A DNA stretch of 7,643 bases from NCBI GenBank assembly GCA_003503355.1, contig DOCS01000177.1:1-7643 (forward strand). The letters are read 5' to 3'. Under the pieces are notes generated by a model, which saw only the letters and a program-made list of their open reading frames with translations, had not been told where the DNA came from and did not search any database. Positions within the stretch are counted from its first letter, which is position 1; each line of letters begins with the position of its first letter. A program made the position numbers and the translations under genes. Shown here piece by piece: positions 7,461 through 7,643 of this stretch. Source of the stretch: Opitutia bacterium (lineage in GTDB: Bacteria; Verrucomicrobiota; Verrucomicrobiia; Opitutales; Coraliomargaritaceae).

Positions 7461-7495
7461 AAAAAAAGCCGAGCTCATCACGAGCTCGGCTTTTT
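7461..7495. terminator. Symmetric bidirectional intrinsic terminator
   Basis: GCCGAGCTC (7468-7476) pairs perfectly with GAGCTCGGC (7482-7490) around the five-base loop ATCAC. The stem is flanked by seven A (7461-7467) and five T (7491-7495), so each strand has a GC stem followed by a T run. It therefore serves metY on the plus strand and the convergent partial gene on the minus strand. The spacing is equal on both sides: 25 bases from each stop codon to the GC stem. Confidence 0.93.
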
Positions 7496-7515
7496 CGTCT
7501 GCATAAATTCGTCGT

Positions 7516-7643
7516 TTATGGAATGATCGGTAGCACTGCTGGATAGATGCCGATGACGACTGTCGCGACCACCAAAGCACCGAGCACCAAGCGATCACAG
7601 CCGCGAAGCGATTGAGCAGCTGCAGCCACGCCCTCAGCGGGAT
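7516..7643 (-). CDS. C-terminal end of a membrane protein, possibly complex I NuoN/NuoM-like (partial)
   Basis: On the minus strand a frame enters from the right edge, stays open for 41 codons and ends with TAA at 7516-7518. It encodes an alanine-rich stretch, then CDRLVLGALVVATVVIGIYP, then AVLPIIP. One hydrophobic helix ending in GIYP near the C-terminus is typical of proton-translocating NADH-quinone oxidoreductase subunits N, M and L, which often finish with a hydrophobic helix, a G-(I/L/V)-(Y/F)-P turn and a short tail. Correct placement 25 bases before a bidirectional terminator supports a real gene end. The identity is a guess from one motif; another polytopic membrane protein would look similar. 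The start lies outside the window. Confidence 0.5.
   Translation of the reverse strand, partial: PAEGVAAAAQSLRGCDRLVLGALVVATVVIGIYPAVLPIIP

Noticed and set aside
6959..7462. 167-codon plus-strand open frame overlapping metY
   Set aside because: It lies in another frame inside the well-supported metY gene, is arginine-rich and has no domain pattern.
7060..7506. 148-codon plus-strand open frame running into the terminator
   Set aside because: It overlaps metY out of frame and reads through the terminator hairpin; its serine/proline-rich content is typical of a shadow.
7407..7598. 63-codon minus-strand frame at the right end
   Set aside because: It crosses the terminator and metY's end in a different frame from the more plausible hydrophobic C-terminal tail ending at 7516.
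1..7643. CRISPR array, transposase, phage genes, toxin-antitoxin or defence island
   Set aside because: No regularly spaced repeats, integrase, transposase or nuclease motifs were seen. Every substantial coding stretch is explained by the listed genes.

Overview
The window holds six complete genes and the 3' end of a seventh. Most are core or widely distributed bacterial genes. GC content is moderately high. The best guess is a Verrucomicrobiota-like bacterium (Opitutae or related). This rests on three weak clues: a TMTC/GT-C-type membrane protein with a TPR-like tail, an intergenic GAACCAC(A/G)-rich repeat cluster of a kind I associate with that phylum, and the near absence of Shine-Dalgarno sequences. 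No rRNA or marker gene is present, so the assignment is tentative.

Layout, left to right. (1) Positions 1-314 have no gene. They carry an imperfect inverted repeat near the edge and the purH terminator. (2) purH runs on the minus strand (315-1862): bifunctional AICAR transformylase/IMP cyclohydrolase, the last two steps of IMP synthesis. (3) A 216-base divergent intergenic region separates it from a YgaP-like membrane-anchored rhodanese (2079-2594, plus). (4) Convergent with that gene is an M24-family Xaa-Pro-type metallopeptidase (2715-3860, minus). (5) Divergent from the peptidase is a two-gene plus-strand unit: a DUF192 lipoprotein (3933-4451) whose stop codon overlaps, as TAATG, the start of a polytopic TMTC-like GT-C membrane protein with a short helical C-terminal tail (4451-6079). 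(6) Fifty-five bases later comes metY (6135-7442), O-acetylhomoserine sulfhydrylase for methionine or cysteine synthesis. (7) A strong, symmetric bidirectional terminator separates metY from the C-terminal end of a membrane protein on the minus strand that resembles a complex I antiporter-like subunit.

The genes do not form one pathway. Purine synthesis, sulfur amino acid synthesis, sulfur transfer and peptide turnover sit side by side as separate transcription units. The only clear operonic pair is the DUF192 lipoprotein and the GT-C-like protein; both act at the envelope, and they are the least characterised part of the window. I found no mobile element, CRISPR array, phage gene, toxin-antitoxin pair or defence system, and no tRNA or rRNA. 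The most notable items are the coupled envelope pair and the short intergenic repeats around purH.
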